Of a DNA stretch of 15,036 nt, positions 4,781 through 13,634 are shown piece after piece. Within the stretch, counting starts at the first letter, position 1. Every line of letters starts with the position of its first letter. The notes under the pieces were generated by a model. The model worked only from the letters and a program-made list of their open reading frames with translations, had not been told where the DNA came from and made no database searches. This stretch comes from Treponema sp. (GTDB lineage: Bacteria; Spirochaetota; Spirochaetia; Treponematales; Breznakiellaceae): assembly GCA_031277045.1 (NCBI GenBank), contig JAISLX010000145.1:1-15036 (forward strand), written 5' to 3'. A program made the position numbers and the translations under genes.

Positions 4781-7678
4781 ATGGAAAAAAACACGGGTAA
4801 AAAAATTCCGGTGCTATGGATTGTAGTTTTGGGATTTCTCGTTGTTGTGGCGGCCGGTATAACAATTGCCGGCGGGGTTTTTCATTCCACCATCACGATG
4901 TACTTTGGCGGACAGAAATACCGGGCTGTGGGGGAAGCGGGAGATGTGGATACGGCGTATTACAAGGCGTCCTACGACAATCCCGAAACGGCCCGGGCGG
5001 CGGCCAAGGAGTTGACGGCAGTTATTGAGGAGGAGGGTATTGTTCTTCTTAAAAATGATACGGTAAACGCCCTTCCCCTGCCGGCGGGATCCCGGATAAG
5101 CGTATTCGGCAGAACCTCGGTGGACCTTATATACGGCGGGTCAGGTTCCGGCAACGTGGACGCTTCCACTGCGGACACGCTGGAAACAAGCCTTGTCCGG
5201 GCGGGCTTCCAGGTAAATCCGGCGCTGCTGGATTTTTACCGGGAGCGTTCTGATCTGCGGGGGCCCCAAATCGGTACGGGTTCTATTTTTTTCGGGGGTC
5301 AGCCCATTTATTTGCAGCCTTACCGTCATGCCGCTATCCAGATGGATGCCCCGGAGATAAGCACCTACCATATTGCGGAAGTGGCCCTTGCCGAATATCC
5401 GGCCCAGGTACAGCAAAGTTACACGAACTACCATGACGCGGCCATTGTGATTTTGGGCCGGGGCGGCGGCGAAGGGGGCGATTTGAGCCGGGACATCGAG
5501 GCGGACATGGCTCACTACAACGCTTCTGTGCGGGACACCATGACCCGGCTCAACCTGCGGCCCGGTCAGCACCAGCTTGAGTTGAGTCAGAACGAAATCG
5601 ATCTGCTCGATCATGTGCGGTCCCAGAATTTCGGCAAAGTTATTGTTGTTATCAATTCCAGTGAGGCTATGGAACTTGGGTTTCTCGATGAATCATGGAT
5701 CAACGCGGCCCTCTGGATTGGCAGCCCGGGTGAAGGGCTCAACGCTGTCGGGCGGGTTATTGCCGGGGATGTGAATCCTTCAGGCAGGCTTGTGGACACC
5801 TACGCTTACCGCATGAGGGACGATCCTTCTTTTGCCAACTTTGGACATTTTGTTTACGACAACGCGCCGGGCAATTATTTTGTGGAATACGAGGAAGGTA
5901 TCTACGTGGGGTACCGCTACTGGGAAACCCGCTACATCGATGACGAAGCGGGCTACCGCCAGGCGGTGCAGTTTCCCTTTGGATACGGGCTTTCCTACAC
6001 CAGCTTTGATTGGGAACTGGTACGGAGCGCTCCCGCGGCGGGGGCCGCCCTTGCCGGAGACGGGACTATCAGTGTAGATGTCCGGGTGCGGAACACCGGG
6101 GACCGGGCCGGGAAAGAGGTGGTGGAACTGTACGCTGTGCCTCCCTATACTCCGGGGGGCATCGAAAAGGCCCATGTGGTACTGATAGCCTTTGGAAAAA
6201 CCGGGCTGCTCCAGCCGGGGCAGGAGGAAACTCTTACCCTCTCGGCGCCGGTTACTTCCCTGGCGTCCTACGACTACAACGATGCTAACAAGAACGGCTT
6301 CCGGGGCTATGAGGTGGAAAGCGGCGCCTACCAGATCAGGGTGATGAAAAACGCCCACGATCCGGGGATAGACCAGCCGCTGGAATACCGGGTCGCTTCG
6401 ACTATCAAGATAGAAACAGACATGGTAACGGGGGAACCTGTCGTCAACCGCTTTGATGATGTTTCCGGTCATGTCAAAGTCTACCTGTCCCGGAACGACT
6501 GGGAAGGCACCTGGCCAAAGCCGCCCGCGGAACAGGACCGGATTGCCGGTCCGGATGTTCTGGCGGGGGCAAAGCCCTACGCTGCCCCGGAGCATAACAA
6601 CCCGGACGATACGGCCCCGGTGTTTAACGCAAAAAACAACATCTCCCTTATCAATCTCAAGGGGCTGTCCTATGACGATCCCCTGTGGGACTTGCTGCTG
6701 GATCAGTTGGACATCAGCGAATTTGTGGAACTTTTCAGGACCGGCGCGTACAACACCGCGGTGATGCCCAGTGTCGCCAAACCTGTAACACGGGATCTTG
6801 ACGGTCCTGCGGGGCTTTCGGCCTACATCGGCAATACCAGCGCCACAGCCTATCCCAGCGAGTGCGTTATCGCCGCTACCTGGAACACGGATATTGCCCG
6901 GAAGATGGGCGAGGCTGTGGGGGAAGAAGCGCTGCAGGCGGGGGTTCACGGCTGGTATGCCCCGGCGATGAATATCCACCGCTCGCCTTTTGGGGGAAGA
7001 AATTTCGAGTATTACAGCGAAGACGGAGTGCTGGGCGGCGAAATCGCGGCCCAGGCGGTGGCGGGGGCGGCTTCCCGGGGAATGATTACCTACATCAAAC
7101 ATTTCGCCCTGAACGATCAGGAAACCAACCGGACCAGGGACAACGGAATGATGACCTGGGCCAATGAACAGGCCATTCGGGAAATATATCTGCGTCCTTT
7201 CGAAATCGCGGTGAAAAAAGGCGGCGCCACGGGTGTGATGTCCTCCTTTAACCGGATAGGCACTACCTGGGCCGGGGGCAGCCGCAGCCTGCTTACCGAA
7301 ATTCTCCGTAACGAATGGGGATTCCGGGGGGCGGTGATTACGGATTTTAATCTTTACCCGTATATGAACCAGGATCAGGCGCTGCGGAACGGCGGCGACT
7401 TTATGCTTACCATGTATACGCCGCCGGTGTATGACAAAACTCCTGTGGATACGGAAAGCCCCACGGCGCAGCTGGCCATACGGAACGCGGCCCACAACAT
7501 TCTCTACGCTACCGTCAATTCCAACGCCATGAACGGCGCTGCGCCGGGGGTGGTATTCAAGGCGATTACTCCCCTGTGGTGGATTCTGGTTCTTGCCGGC
7601 GACGGCGTGATTGCGCTGTTCATCGCCATAGTTTTGGTGTTTATCGTAAAGCGGATTCGTACTTCCCGGCCGGCTTAA
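4781..7678 (+). CDS. Membrane-anchored GH3 family glycosidase with permuted domain order
   Basis: The start is ATG 4781, with AAGGGAG (4766-4772) 8 nt upstream; a TTG in frame at 4757 is less likely. The 965-residue product begins with a transmembrane helix (about 9-33) and ends with another (about 930-958) followed by KRIRTSRP. GH3 modules appear in reversed order. First is the alpha/beta sandwich domain (about 60-400), with GGEGGD holding the probable acid/base Glu231 and FPFGYGLSYTSF near its end. A fibronectin-III-like domain follows (about 425-525). Last is the TIM-barrel domain (about 620-915), with DGPAGL, GGRNFEYYSED, IKHFALNDQE and VITDF holding the probable nucleophile Asp855. Domain-swapped GH3 beta-glucosidases are known from other gut bacteria. 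Two anchors place the catalytic part outside the cytoplasm. Likely a beta-glycosidase; the sugar is not predictable. First gene of a probable three-gene operon, 32 bp before the next. Confidence 0.88.
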   Translation: MEKNTGKKIPVLWIVVLGFLVVVAAGITIAGGVFHSTITMYFGGQKYRAVGEAGDVDTAYYKASYDNPETARAAAKELTAVIEEEGIVLLKNDTVNALPLPAGSRISVFGRTSVDLIYGGSGSGNVDASTADTLETSLVRAGFQVNPALLDFYRERSDLRGPQIGTGSIFFGGQPIYLQPYRHAAIQMDAPEISTYHIAEVALAEYPAQVQQSYTNYHDAAIVILGRGGGEGGDLSRDIEADMAHYNASVRDTMTRLNLRPGQHQLELSQNEIDLLDHVRSQNFGKVIVVINSSEAMELGFLDESWINAALWIGSPGEGLNAVGRVIAGDVNPSGRLVDTYAYRMRDDPSFANFGHFVYDNAPGNYFVEYEEGIYVGYRYWETRYIDDEAGYRQAVQFPFGYGLSYTSFDWELVRSAPAAGAALAGDGTISVDVRVRNTGDRAGKEVVELYAVPPYTPGGIEKAHVVLIAFGKTGLLQPGQEETLTLSAPVTSLASYDYNDANKNGFRGYEVESGAYQIRVMKNAHDPGIDQPLEYRVASTIKIETDMVTGEPVVNRFDDVSGHVKVYLSRNDWEGTWPKPPAEQDRIAGPDVLAGAKPYAAPEHNNPDDTAPVFNAKNNISLINLKGLSYDDPLWDLLLDQLDISEFVELFRTGAYNTAVMPSVAKPVTRDLDGPAGLSAYIGNTSATAYPSECVIAATWNTDIARKMGEAVGEEALQAGVHGWYAPAMNIHRSPFGGRNFEYYSEDGVLGGEIAAQAVAGAASRGMITYIKHFALNDQETNRTRDNGMMTWANEQAIREIYLRPFEIAVKKGGATGVMSSFNRIGTTWAGGSRSLLTEILRNEWGFRGAVITDFNLYPYMNQDQALRNGGDFMLTMYTPPVYDKTPVDTESPTAQLAIRNAAHNILYATVNSNAMNGAAPGVVFKAITPLWWILVLAGDGVIALFIAIVLVFIVKRIRTSRPA

Positions 7679-7710
7679 GGCCGGACAGGGCGCGGCGGCG
7701 GAGGATAGTC

Positions 7711-10152
7711 ATGGAAACCCAGGTTGCAAATTACCAGGAGCTTATTGGAAGCATGACCCTTGAGGAAAAAGCATCGCTTTTTTCCGGCGGCGGTCAGTTT
7801 TACACCAAGGCTGTTGAACGGCTGGGGATTCCTTCACTGTACCTTTCCGACGGCCCCCACGGGGTGCGCCGGCAGCAGGGGGCGGCGGATCACCTGGGGC
7901 TTAATGCCAGCGTCCCCGCCACCTGCTTTCCCACGGCCTCCGCTATGGCCAGCTCCTGGGACCTGGAACTGGGGGAAGAGCTTGGCCGCCGCCTGGGGGA
8001 AGAGGCCGCGGCTCTGGGGGTTAATGTCCTCCTGGGGCCGGGCCTGAACATCAAGCGTTCTCCTCTGTGCGGGCGCAATTTTGAATACTTTTCCGAAGAC
8101 CCCTATGCGGCGGGGAAAATGGCGGCGGCCTATATCCGGGGCATCCAGTCCCGTGGAACGGCGGCCTGCCCAAAGCATTTTGCCGCCAATAACCAGGAAC
8201 TTTTGCGTATGCACAGTGATTCTATCGTTGACGAGCGGACTCTGCGTGAAATTTATCTGACGGGTTTTGAAATCGCGGTTACCGAAGGCAAGCCTCTTTC
8301 GATTATGTCTTCTTACAACCGGATCAACGGAACCTACGCCAGCGAAGACCCCCGGCTTCTGCGGGAAATTCTGGTGAACCAGTGGGGGTTTTCCGGTTTT
8401 GTGGTAACCGATTGGGGGGGCAGCAACGACCGGGTAGCGGCCCTGATCGCGGGGAACCATCTGGAAATGCCCACCAGCGGCGGGGACAGCGACCGGGCAA
8501 TCGCCGCCGCCGTCAGGGAGGGGCGGCTCAGCGAATCCCTGCTGGACGAGCGGCTTGAGGAATATCTGCGGGTTCTGTTCGCCCTGAACAAAGCCCCGTC
8601 GCCGCCGGAAATTGACGTGGAGGAACATCACGCCTTTGCCCGCCGGGCCGCCGCGTCCTGCGCGGTGTTGTTGAAAAACGAGGGAAATATTCTGCCCCTT
8701 GCCGCGGGGACGGAAGTTCTGGTGATGGGGGATTTCGCCCAAACCCCCCGGTATCAGGGCGCCGGTTCCTCCGGGGTGAACCCTTTCAAGGTGGACAGCC
8801 CCCTGGAATGTCTCAAAGCCGCCGGACTGAATGTCGCCGGTTATACCCAGGGTTTCCGCCGTTACGGCGGCGATGACCCGGCGCTTATCGCCGCCGCCGT
8901 GGAGTTGGCCCGCCGGGGGAATCCCATCCTCCTCTATCTGGGGCTGGACGAGGTCAGCGAAACCGAGGGGCTGGACCGTTCCCATCTGCGGCTGAACAAA
9001 AACCAAATCGACCTTTTGGACGCGGTAAGCGCGGTGAATCCCAACATTGTGGTGGTCTTTGCCGGGGGCGCCCCCGTGGAAATTCCCTGGCTTGACAAAT
9101 GCGCGGCCCTGGTTCACGGGTATCTGGGCGGGCAGGCCTGCGCCGGCGCTATGGCGGATATTCTTACCGGAAAAGTGAACCCTTCAGGCCGCCTGGCCGA
9201 AACCTGGCCCCTTGACTGCCGGGATACCCCCGCGGCCCGGCATTTCCCCGGCAAAGAAAAAACCTCGGAATACCGGGAGGGTCTTTACGTGGGTTACCGC
9301 TATTACACCACCGCGGGCGTTCCCGTGCGTTTCCCTTTTGGGTACGGTTTAAGCTACACCAGCTTCGCCTACGCCGGCCTGGAGGCAAGCGCCGCCGAAG
9401 CCGCCTTTACCCTGACCAATACCGGCGCGCGCTCCGGCGTTGAAACGCCCCAGGTTTATATCGGTATGAAGGACAGCGCCGTTTTCCGCCCTTTGCGGGA
9501 ACTCAAGGGCTTTGCCCGGGTAACGCTGGAGCCCGGTGAAACCCGGCGGGTCCATATCCCCCTGGACGGAAAAGCCTTTCGTTTTTTTAACGTACAAAGC
9601 GGGCAATTTGAAGTTGAGGAGGGCCGGTATACCATTCAGGTGGGGGCGTCTTCCGGGGACATTCGCCTTGAGGCGGATGTTTTTGTGCCAGGGGTTCAAG
9701 TTCCGGCGATTTATGACCGGGCGGCGCTGCCGCATTATTTTGCGGGAACCGTAAGCCAGGTGGACAGCGGGGAATTCGAGAAACTCCTGGGGCGGCCGCT
9801 TCCGCCCGCCGTCTGGGACCGGAACCAGCCTTTGGGGCGGAACGATACTTTTACCCAGCTTGTCTACGCGAAAAGTCCTCTGGGGCGGCTGGTTTACCGG
9901 TTGTTGACCGGCGAACAAAACAAAGCCGAATTACAGGGCAAGCCCAATCTCAATATCCTTTACATCTACAATATGCCCTTTCGGGGCCTGGCGAAAATGA
10001 CCGCCGGGGCGATCAACATGGAAATGGTGGACGCAATTCTGGAAATTTTTAACGGCCGCTTTTTCCGGGGAACCGCCCATCTGGTCAGCGCGTGGTTTCG
10101 CAAAGGCGGGGACGAAAAGAAAACCGCCCGGAAATTATCGGCCCCGTGGTAA
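7711..10152 (+). CDS. GH3 family beta-glycosidase (cytosolic, usual domain order)
   Basis: The start is ATG 7711 with GGAGG (7700-7704) 6 nt upstream; the open frame before it overlaps the previous gene. The 813-residue product has no signal peptide, so it should act in the cytoplasm. Order: TIM barrel (about 10-300) with LSDGPHGVRR, GRNFEYFSEDP, PKHFAANNQE and FVVTDWGG, nucleophile Asp234. The sandwich domain (about 310-560) carries acid/base Glu419 in SETEGLDR. A fibronectin-III-like domain with FPFGYGLSYTSF at its border follows (about 560-670). A C-terminal extension of about 130 residues with hydrophobic helices (NLNILYIYNMPFRGLAK) resembles tails I know from Firmicutes GH3 enzymes. It probably hydrolyses imported beta-linked oligosaccharides. 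It sits between the membrane-bound GH3 and a lipoprotein esterase in one likely operon. Confidence 0.9.
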   Translation: METQVANYQELIGSMTLEEKASLFSGGGQFYTKAVERLGIPSLYLSDGPHGVRRQQGAADHLGLNASVPATCFPTASAMASSWDLELGEELGRRLGEEAAALGVNVLLGPGLNIKRSPLCGRNFEYFSEDPYAAGKMAAAYIRGIQSRGTAACPKHFAANNQELLRMHSDSIVDERTLREIYLTGFEIAVTEGKPLSIMSSYNRINGTYASEDPRLLREILVNQWGFSGFVVTDWGGSNDRVAALIAGNHLEMPTSGGDSDRAIAAAVREGRLSESLLDERLEEYLRVLFALNKAPSPPEIDVEEHHAFARRAAASCAVLLKNEGNILPLAAGTEVLVMGDFAQTPRYQGAGSSGVNPFKVDSPLECLKAAGLNVAGYTQGFRRYGGDDPALIAAAVELARRGNPILLYLGLDEVSETEGLDRSHLRLNKNQIDLLDAVSAVNPNIVVVFAGGAPVEIPWLDKCAALVHGYLGGQACAGAMADILTGKVNPSGRLAETWPLDCRDTPAARHFPGKEKTSEYREGLYVGYRYYTTAGVPVRFPFGYGLSYTSFAYAGLEASAAEAAFTLTNTGARSGVETPQVYIGMKDSAVFRPLRELKGFARVTLEPGETRRVHIPLDGKAFRFFNVQSGQFEVEEGRYTIQVGASSGDIRLEADVFVPGVQVPAIYDRAALPHYFAGTVSQVDSGEFEKLLGRPLPPAVWDRNQPLGRNDTFTQLVYAKSPLGRLVYRLLTGEQNKAELQGKPNLNILYIYNMPFRGLAKMTAGAINMEMVDAILEIFNGRFFRGTAHLVSAWFRKGGDEKKTARKLSAPW

Positions 10153-10204
10153 TGTCCGGAGGCGGCCGTACCGGACTTGTTGATCGATTTAGGAGGCGCT
10201 GTCT

Positions 10205-11674
10205 ATGAAAACGAATACCCGGCAGAATTTTTCCTGCGCGGTCCTTTTGCCCGTGGCGGCGCTGATGACAGGTTGTCTCAGCGGCGCGGACGAACAAAGC
10301 GGCGGGGTCTACGCGGGCAGGGTTTCTTACAAGCTGGTGGTGGAAGGCTTTGAGTGGGGGCCTTCGGTAACAAAACTAATTCTAACCGCCGGGGATGAGT
10401 TTCAGCTTGAAACCGCCGGTAAGGACACCTTTGTTGTAAAAACAACGCCCGCCGAAGGCGGCCCAACAACATATATACGCGCGATCACGGATCTGTATGC
10501 GTGCGAACCGGATGGAACACGGCGTTTCTCCGGTTCGTCAAAGAGTATCGCTTTTGAGCTGGCCGCGGGATATGCGATCACTATGACCATTCCCGGAGTC
10601 GGGAACATCGGCGCCGCAATCGACGGGTCATCGCCGTTTTTCTATAACATGACGACAGGTTATAATTCGTGGGCGGATATGGCGGTCTACACGGTTGAGC
10701 TGGCGGCGGGCAAGACTATCAAGCTGGGTACTGCCAGGTACAATACCTTTACTGTGCCCGCGGCCTCCTATGCCGGCAGGATTATTCCCGAAACGGCGGT
10801 ATTCACGAAAGGCGCAAGCGTTTCCGGTTCAATTACCCTGCAAACCGCCGCGTACGAACCGGCGGCCTTAAAAAATGACGGCGGTAAAAACCCGCTGATC
10901 CTTTGGCTGCACGGGGCGGGAGAAGGCGGAACAGACCCGGATATCGCGCTCTTGGGCAATGATGTAACGGAACTCAGCAGAGATCCTATCCAGGGGTATT
11001 TTAAGACCGCCGGACTCGCCGGCGCGTATGTTCTTGCCGTACAAACGCCGACTGTGTGGATGGACAGCGGCAGCGGCCAGCATCAGGGCAATCAGAATTC
11101 AATCTATACCGAAGCTTTAAAGCAAGCCATCGACCGGTATATCACGGCGAACGGTGATGTGGACATGGACCGGATCTACATCGGCGGCTGCTCAAACGGC
11201 GGCTATATGACAATCAATATGCTGATCCATTACACGGATTTTTTCGCGGCGGCCTACCCGGTCTGCGAAGCCTATATGGATTCATTTATCGACAGCGCGA
11301 AATTGGATATCTTAAAAAAAGTTCCCATGTGGTTTACGGCATCGGCTGACGATACGACGGTTAATCCCGCCGCTTACACGGTCCGTACCTACGCGCGCCT
11401 TCTGCGCGAGAACGCGGATAATGTTCATTTTAGCTATTTTGAGCGGGTAACAGGCCGGGATCAGCCGGATGTTGTGTATATGGGGCACTGGTCGTGGATT
11501 TACACGCTGCAAGATCGCTGTGCCCTTGATCAGAACGCGGCGGCGATCAAGGCGGCGGCGAATTTGGATGCCGCCGCCGCGCTGGTAACTGCGCCGAGCG
11601 CGGAGCCGGTTCAGATAAACGGGGCGAATGTTACACTGTGGGGCTGGCTGGCGGCGCAGCGAAAAAGGCGGTAA
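10205..11674 (+). CDS. Lipoprotein esterase, CE1/PHB-depolymerase-like alpha/beta hydrolase
   Basis: AGGAGG at 10191-10196 precedes ATG 10205 by 8 nt. The 489-residue product starts with a lipoprotein signal ending LMTGC, so the mature protein should be lipid-anchored. The first 200 residues form a beta-rich domain I do not recognise, possibly a carbohydrate-binding or immunoglobulin-like module. From about residue 225 an alpha/beta hydrolase follows. It has the oxyanion motif WLHGAGEGG, nucleophile elbow GGCSNGG with Ser330, candidate acid Asp382 or Asp383 in SADDTT, and His428 in MGHWSW. This resembles feruloyl or acetyl xylan esterases (CE1) and PHB depolymerases. Next to two GH3 genes, removal of ester side groups from plant or host glycans is likely; a polyester or peptide substrate cannot be excluded. 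It is 52 bp after the GH3 stop, last in the operon. Confidence 0.8.
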   Translation: MKTNTRQNFSCAVLLPVAALMTGCLSGADEQSGGVYAGRVSYKLVVEGFEWGPSVTKLILTAGDEFQLETAGKDTFVVKTTPAEGGPTTYIRAITDLYACEPDGTRRFSGSSKSIAFELAAGYAITMTIPGVGNIGAAIDGSSPFFYNMTTGYNSWADMAVYTVELAAGKTIKLGTARYNTFTVPAASYAGRIIPETAVFTKGASVSGSITLQTAAYEPAALKNDGGKNPLILWLHGAGEGGTDPDIALLGNDVTELSRDPIQGYFKTAGLAGAYVLAVQTPTVWMDSGSGQHQGNQNSIYTEALKQAIDRYITANGDVDMDRIYIGGCSNGGYMTINMLIHYTDFFAAAYPVCEAYMDSFIDSAKLDILKKVPMWFTASADDTTVNPAAYTVRTYARLLRENADNVHFSYFERVTGRDQPDVVYMGHWSWIYTLQDRCALDQNAAAIKAAANLDAAAALVTAPSAEPVQINGANVTLWGWLAAQRKRR

Positions 11675-11735
11675 GGCCCCGCCGTTCGGCGGCCCGCGGA
11701 TACAAACTGCGGAGAAACGGAGGTTAAAAAAGTGA

Positions 11736-11777
11736 TCCTGAAAATAACAACAAAAAGTGTATTTTAGGACATTTTTT
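11736..11777 (+). terminator. Intrinsic terminator of the GH3-esterase operon
   Basis: TCCTGAAAATA (11736-11746) pairs with TATTTTAGGA (11760-11769) with one bulged G and a 13-nt loop. Six T follow at 11772-11777. It lies about 60 bp after the esterase stop and before the next promoter. Confidence 0.6.
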
Positions 11778-11825
11778 GAATTTCCCCCTAAAAAAACAAC
11801 CTTTGCTTTGAGGAAAACCCGGAGG

Positions 11826-11864
11826 TTTCAAAAATTGACATTTTGAAATCGTATTTGATATAAT
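11826..11864 (+). promoter_or_regulatory. Consensus sigma-70 promoter with a dyad around the -35 box
   Basis: TTGACA (11835-11840), 18-bp spacer, TATAAT (11859-11864): both boxes match consensus perfectly. The -35 box is flanked by an exact inverted repeat, TTTCAAAA (11826-11833) and TTTTGAAA (11841-11848), a likely repressor operator. Transcription would start near 11871, just before AGGAGG (11874-11879), giving a leader of about 15 nt for the GTG-initiated gene at 11886. Confidence 0.8.
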
Positions 11865-11885
11865 TCCAATTATAGGAGGCCGCTT

Positions 11886-12527
11886 GTGAACGGCGTAAAA
11901 TCCATGACTAAAGATGTATGGGGCGGCTTCAAAAAAAAACACCCCGCCGTGGTTCAATTTCTGGTTTTTTTTATCCTTTCCAACGGCGTTACCCTGTTTC
12001 AGATGGTTTTGATGCCCGTTTTGCGGGGATTTTTTGCCGCCACGGATTTGGCGGCGGTTCCTTTTCAGGTTTTTCCCGTGGGCTATAATCTGGACGGTTC
12101 CCGGTATTACGTTTTTAACTACACCGCCGGCCCTATCGCGGCGGACGGCTCCGGGGGAGGACTGGCCTATTTCCTCGCGGTGCAGATAACATTGGGTATA
12201 GCCCAGGTGATCAATTTTTTTGCCCAGCGTACTATCACCTTCAAATCCAAAGGTTCCGTAGCCAGGGCCGCTTTTTGGTACATCCTCGCTTACGTGGTTA
12301 TAACCCTGGCGGCGGGCGCTTTCCAGGGAATTTACAAGGCCCCCCTCTACAATTTCCTGATGCGGAACCTGGGAACCACCGGGGAAACCCTGGCGGATTT
12401 TACTACCATGATTATCAATTCCGCCATTTCCTTTTGGGTATTTTTCCCCATCTTTAAACTTATCTTCCGCGACAAGTCTCCGGGCTCGGCGGGGAACGCG
12501 GAGAATATTCCCCCAGGACCGGCTTGA
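11886..12527 (+). CDS. GtrA-like membrane protein
   Basis: The start is GTG 11886, chosen because AGGAGG (11874-11879) is 6 nt upstream; the ATG at 11904 has no such site. The 213-residue product has four hydrophobic segments: about 22-47, 92-115, 125-147 and 168-193. VINFFAQRTITFKS after the second segment matches the signature loop of the GtrA/DPMS family (PF04138). Members are thought to help move or position polyprenyl-linked sugars across the cytoplasmic membrane for surface glycan modification. It is longer than the usual 120-150 residues because of a polar stretch (about 55-90) between the first two helices. The stop overlaps the start of the glycosyltransferase gene by 1 nt, so translation is coupled and the two probably act together. 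Confidence 0.75.
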   Translation: MNGVKSMTKDVWGGFKKKHPAVVQFLVFFILSNGVTLFQMVLMPVLRGFFAATDLAAVPFQVFPVGYNLDGSRYYVFNYTAGPIAADGSGGGLAYFLAVQITLGIAQVINFFAQRTITFKSKGSVARAAFWYILAYVVITLAAGAFQGIYKAPLYNFLMRNLGTTGETLADFTTMIINSAISFWVFFPIFKLIFRDKSPGSAGNAENIPPGPA

Positions 12528-13540
12528 TGAAGATACTTTCCGTCATCGTTCCCTGTTACAACTCGCAAAATTATATGGAGCGTTGCATTGATTCTTTGCT
12601 CCCCGGCGGGAATGATGTGGAAATTATTATTGTTAACGATGGTTCCACCGATGAAACCGGGGCGGTCGCGGAAGCTTACCGGCGGCAGTACCCGGATGTG
12701 GTTCTGGTTATTCACCAGGAGAACCGCGGCCACGGCGGGGCGATTAACACGGGCCTGGCCCGCGCCGGCGGCGCTTTTATTAAAGTGGTGGACAGCGACG
12801 ACTGGGTTGACGAGGCCGCCTACGGACAAATTCTTAAAACCCTTAAAGGTTTCCCCGAAACCGCCCGTCCGGATGTGGTAATAAGTAATTATGTGTACGA
12901 AAAAGAAGGGAAACGCCGTAAAATGGTTATCCGCTATTCCCCCACCCTGCCTGAAGGGCGCGTTTTCACCTGGGCTAAATGCGGCCGCCTCCCCAAAGGA
13001 CGGTATATCCTGATGCATTCCATAATTTACCGCCGGGGCATTATGGATGAATGTAAACTGTTGCTGCCGGAACACACTTTTTATGTTGATAATCTCTATG
13101 CCTATATTCCCCTGCGCTACACCAAAACCCTTTACTATTTGGATGTTGATTTTTACCGGTATTACATAGGCCGCGCAGGCCAGTCGGTGCATGAAGCGGT
13201 AATGATCCGGCATATCGATCAGCAGCTTTTTGTCAACCGTCTGATGGTTTCCGCCTTTGCCCCGGAGGCGGTCAAGGAAAAACGGAAACGCCGGTATTTG
13301 CTGAATTATCTGGAAATTGTAACCCTGGCGTCATCGGCCATGCTGCTCCGGGGAGGCACGGAGGAACATCTGCGAAAAAAGCGGGAACTCTGGCAGTACA
13401 TACACGCCAATAACAAGTGGCTCTACAAAAAACTGCGCCACGGTTTTTTGGCGCAGCTGGTACATCTTCCCGGCAACATCGGCCGCCATATATCGGTTTC
13501 AATCTATCACTTTTCCCGGCTGATAGTGGGCTTTAACTAG
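12527..13540 (+). CDS. Family 2 glycosyltransferase
   Basis: ATG 12527 overlaps the preceding TGA (TGATG). No separate strong ribosome binding site is seen, consistent with translational coupling. The 337-residue product starts with the GT-A fold signature LSVIVPCYN (4-12), then VNDGSTDET (36-44), GHGGAINTG (68-76) and the metal and nucleotide-sugar binding DSDDW (89-93). The C-terminal half is basic and aromatic with no clear transmembrane helix, so it is likely a membrane-associated cytosolic enzyme. It transfers a sugar from a nucleotide-sugar donor; donor and acceptor cannot be read from sequence. Pairing with a GtrA-like protein suggests sugar loading onto a lipid carrier for envelope glycan decoration, and glf downstream raises galactofuranose as one possible sugar of the pathway. 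Confidence 0.85.
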   Translation: MKILSVIVPCYNSQNYMERCIDSLLPGGNDVEIIIVNDGSTDETGAVAEAYRRQYPDVVLVIHQENRGHGGAINTGLARAGGAFIKVVDSDDWVDEAAYGQILKTLKGFPETARPDVVISNYVYEKEGKRRKMVIRYSPTLPEGRVFTWAKCGRLPKGRYILMHSIIYRRGIMDECKLLLPEHTFYVDNLYAYIPLRYTKTLYYLDVDFYRYYIGRAGQSVHEAVMIRHIDQQLFVNRLMVSAFAPEAVKEKRKRRYLLNYLEIVTLASSAMLLRGGTEEHLRKKRELWQYIHANNKWLYKKLRHGFLAQLVHLPGNIGRHISVSIYHFSRLIVGFN

Positions 13541-13622
13541 AGTTTGCCCATAATGCCGGCACATCATGGACAAACTCATTGGGCATGTTCGATAACCCGG
13601 CTGGTTATCCCACAAGTCTAAT
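13541..13622. repeat. Palindromic repeat pair (GATAACC element, copy 2, plus a flanking hairpin)
   Basis: Two structures fill the gap before glf. AGTTTGCCCAT (13541-13551) pairs with ATGGACAAACT (13566-13576) with one mismatch. Then comes a 45-bp imperfect palindrome (13578-13622) centred on GATAACC-CGGCT-GGTTATC (13591-13609). The segment GTTCGATAACCCGG through GGTTATC is the exact reverse complement of 360-382, while the flank ACAAGTC-AAT keeps the same orientation in both copies. This is a dispersed repeat placed directly after the glycosyltransferase stop. Confidence 0.65.
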
Positions 13623-13634
13623 TCCGGGGGCGTT

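Noticed and set aside
5780..7495. 571-residue minus-strand open frame inside the first GH3 gene
   Set aside because: The plus strand encodes clear GH3 motifs across the whole stretch; the antisense frame is open because of high GC and biased third positions.
7834..9117. 427-residue minus-strand open frame inside the second GH3 gene
   Set aside because: Antisense shadow of conserved GH3 coding sequence; composition is unlike a real protein.
12347..13213. Minus-strand open frame across GtrA and glycosyltransferase
   Set aside because: It overlaps two well-supported genes and has no start context.
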